DNA of 64,000 nt from Aquicoccus sp. G2-2 (GTDB taxonomy: Bacteria; Pseudomonadota; Alphaproteobacteria; Rhodobacterales; Rhodobacteraceae): positions 2,294,001-2,358,000 of the forward strand of contig NZ_JAYDCK010000003.1 in NCBI RefSeq assembly GCF_034555965.1, written 5' to 3'. The position numbers were made by a program, and so were the translations under genes. The notes below the pieces were generated by a model. The model did not search any database and was not told the DNA's origin. It saw only the letters and a program-made list of their open reading frames with translations. This document shows positions 63,776-64,000 of the stretch, piece after piece. Position 1 is the stretch's first letter. Each line of letters starts with the position of its first letter.

Positions 63776-64000
63776 TTATTCGGCCGCTGCCGCCGCCGTG
63801 ATGGTAAGTTTACCGCCCGCTTTCTCAACTGCGTCCACCGCAGCCTTCGACGCGCCCGTCACTTCCAGTTGCAGTTTGGCGCTGATTTCGCCCTTGGCAA
63901 GGATGCGCACACCATCGAGCTTGCGCCGCACGATACCGGTTTCCACCAGCACGTCTTCGGTGATTGCCTTTTTCGCGTCGAGCTTCTTGGCATCGACAAA
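63776..64000 (-). CDS. rplO: 50S ribosomal protein L15 (C-terminal part, cut by window edge)
   Basis: The frame from the right edge to the stop at 63776 reads [20 protein letters not shown], then [18 protein letters not shown] and an Ala-rich end. This is the C-terminal domain of L15, and the position before secY fits the spc operon. The start is outside the window. Confidence 0.88.
   Translation of the reverse strand, partial: FVDAKKLDAKKAITEDVLVETGIVRRKLDGVRILAKGEISAKLQLEVTGASKAAVDAVEKAGGKLTITAAAAAE

Noticed and set aside
1-64000. CRISPR arrays, tRNA genes, rRNA genes, prophage or insertion sequences
   Set aside because: I saw no spaced direct-repeat array, no cloverleaf with a conserved T-loop, no transposase or integrase frame and no rRNA-like stretch. 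All larger gaps were read on both strands.

Overview
The window is chromosomal DNA of a GC-rich alphaproteobacterium, most likely a marine member of the Rhodobacteraceae (Roseobacter group). The signs are the spc/alpha ribosomal block rplO-secY-adk-rpsM-rpsK-rpoA-rplQ at the right end, the many binding-protein transporters, and several lineage-typical proteins: a dTDP-rhamnose operon, a very acidic protein of about 717 residues, and a small Xre regulator. I see no rRNA, tRNA, CRISPR, prophage or insertion sequence. The genus cannot be named from the sequence alone.

Layout. 1-6.7 kb: end of a MarR regulator, argE, then a minus-strand cassette GMC alcohol dehydrogenase - aldehyde dehydrogenase - TetR regulator. 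5.9-12.9 kb: a minus-strand peptide-type ABC transporter (binding protein, permease, fused permease-ATPase, ATPase) that ends in a GntR/FCD regulator, with a divergent DUF1028 gene. Their shared promoter region carries two copies of a TTATCATGATAA-like palindrome. 13-19.1 kb: kdsD-kdsB-kdsA (Kdo) and rfbC-rfbB-rfbD-rfbA (dTDP-L-rhamnose), a cell-envelope sugar block. 19.1-28.4 kb: a minus-strand run of an SLC13-type permease, EamA transporter, YmdB-like phosphoesterase, OsmC, 5-formyl-THF cyclo-ligase, MgtE, a CAP-domain protein, 8-oxoguanine deaminase, HisN and an Xre regulator. 28.7-39.8 kb: quinone oxidoreductase, meaB, hrpB, a NUDIX hydrolase, a Pit phosphate transporter, rpiA, sdaA, EamA and thiamine pyrophosphokinase. 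39.9-43.4 kb: the acidic protein and an acyl-CoA dehydrogenase. 43.5-48.3 kb: a cobalamin riboswitch followed by btuB-btuF-btuC-btuD. 48.5-54.5 kb: a complete branched-chain-type (HAAT) ABC transporter with a divergent LysR regulator. 54.6-57.9 kb: a tungstate ABC transporter tupB-tupC-tupA with its helix-turn-helix/PBP regulator. 58.3-64 kb: the ribosomal block, with a strong promoter in front of rpsM and a small hypothetical gene set between adk and rpsM.

Links between regions: the B12 uptake operon fits the presence of MeaB, the chaperone of B12-dependent methylmalonyl-CoA mutase. The peptide transporter, its GntR regulator and DUF1028 look like one regulon.

The most striking property of the window is technical. 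Seven places in six genes (rfbC, the SLC13 permease, hrpB twice, sdaA, btuB, tupC) read correctly only if one homopolymer run is one base longer (two in tupC). This pattern points to homopolymer under-calling in the assembly rather than to real gene decay, so these genes are probably intact in the organism. I found no convincing wholly new system. The best candidates for unexplored biology are the acidic Rhodobacterales protein, the peptide transporter/DUF1028 regulon, the palindrome at the rpsM promoter, and the dispersed AAAGCGTTTC palindromes.
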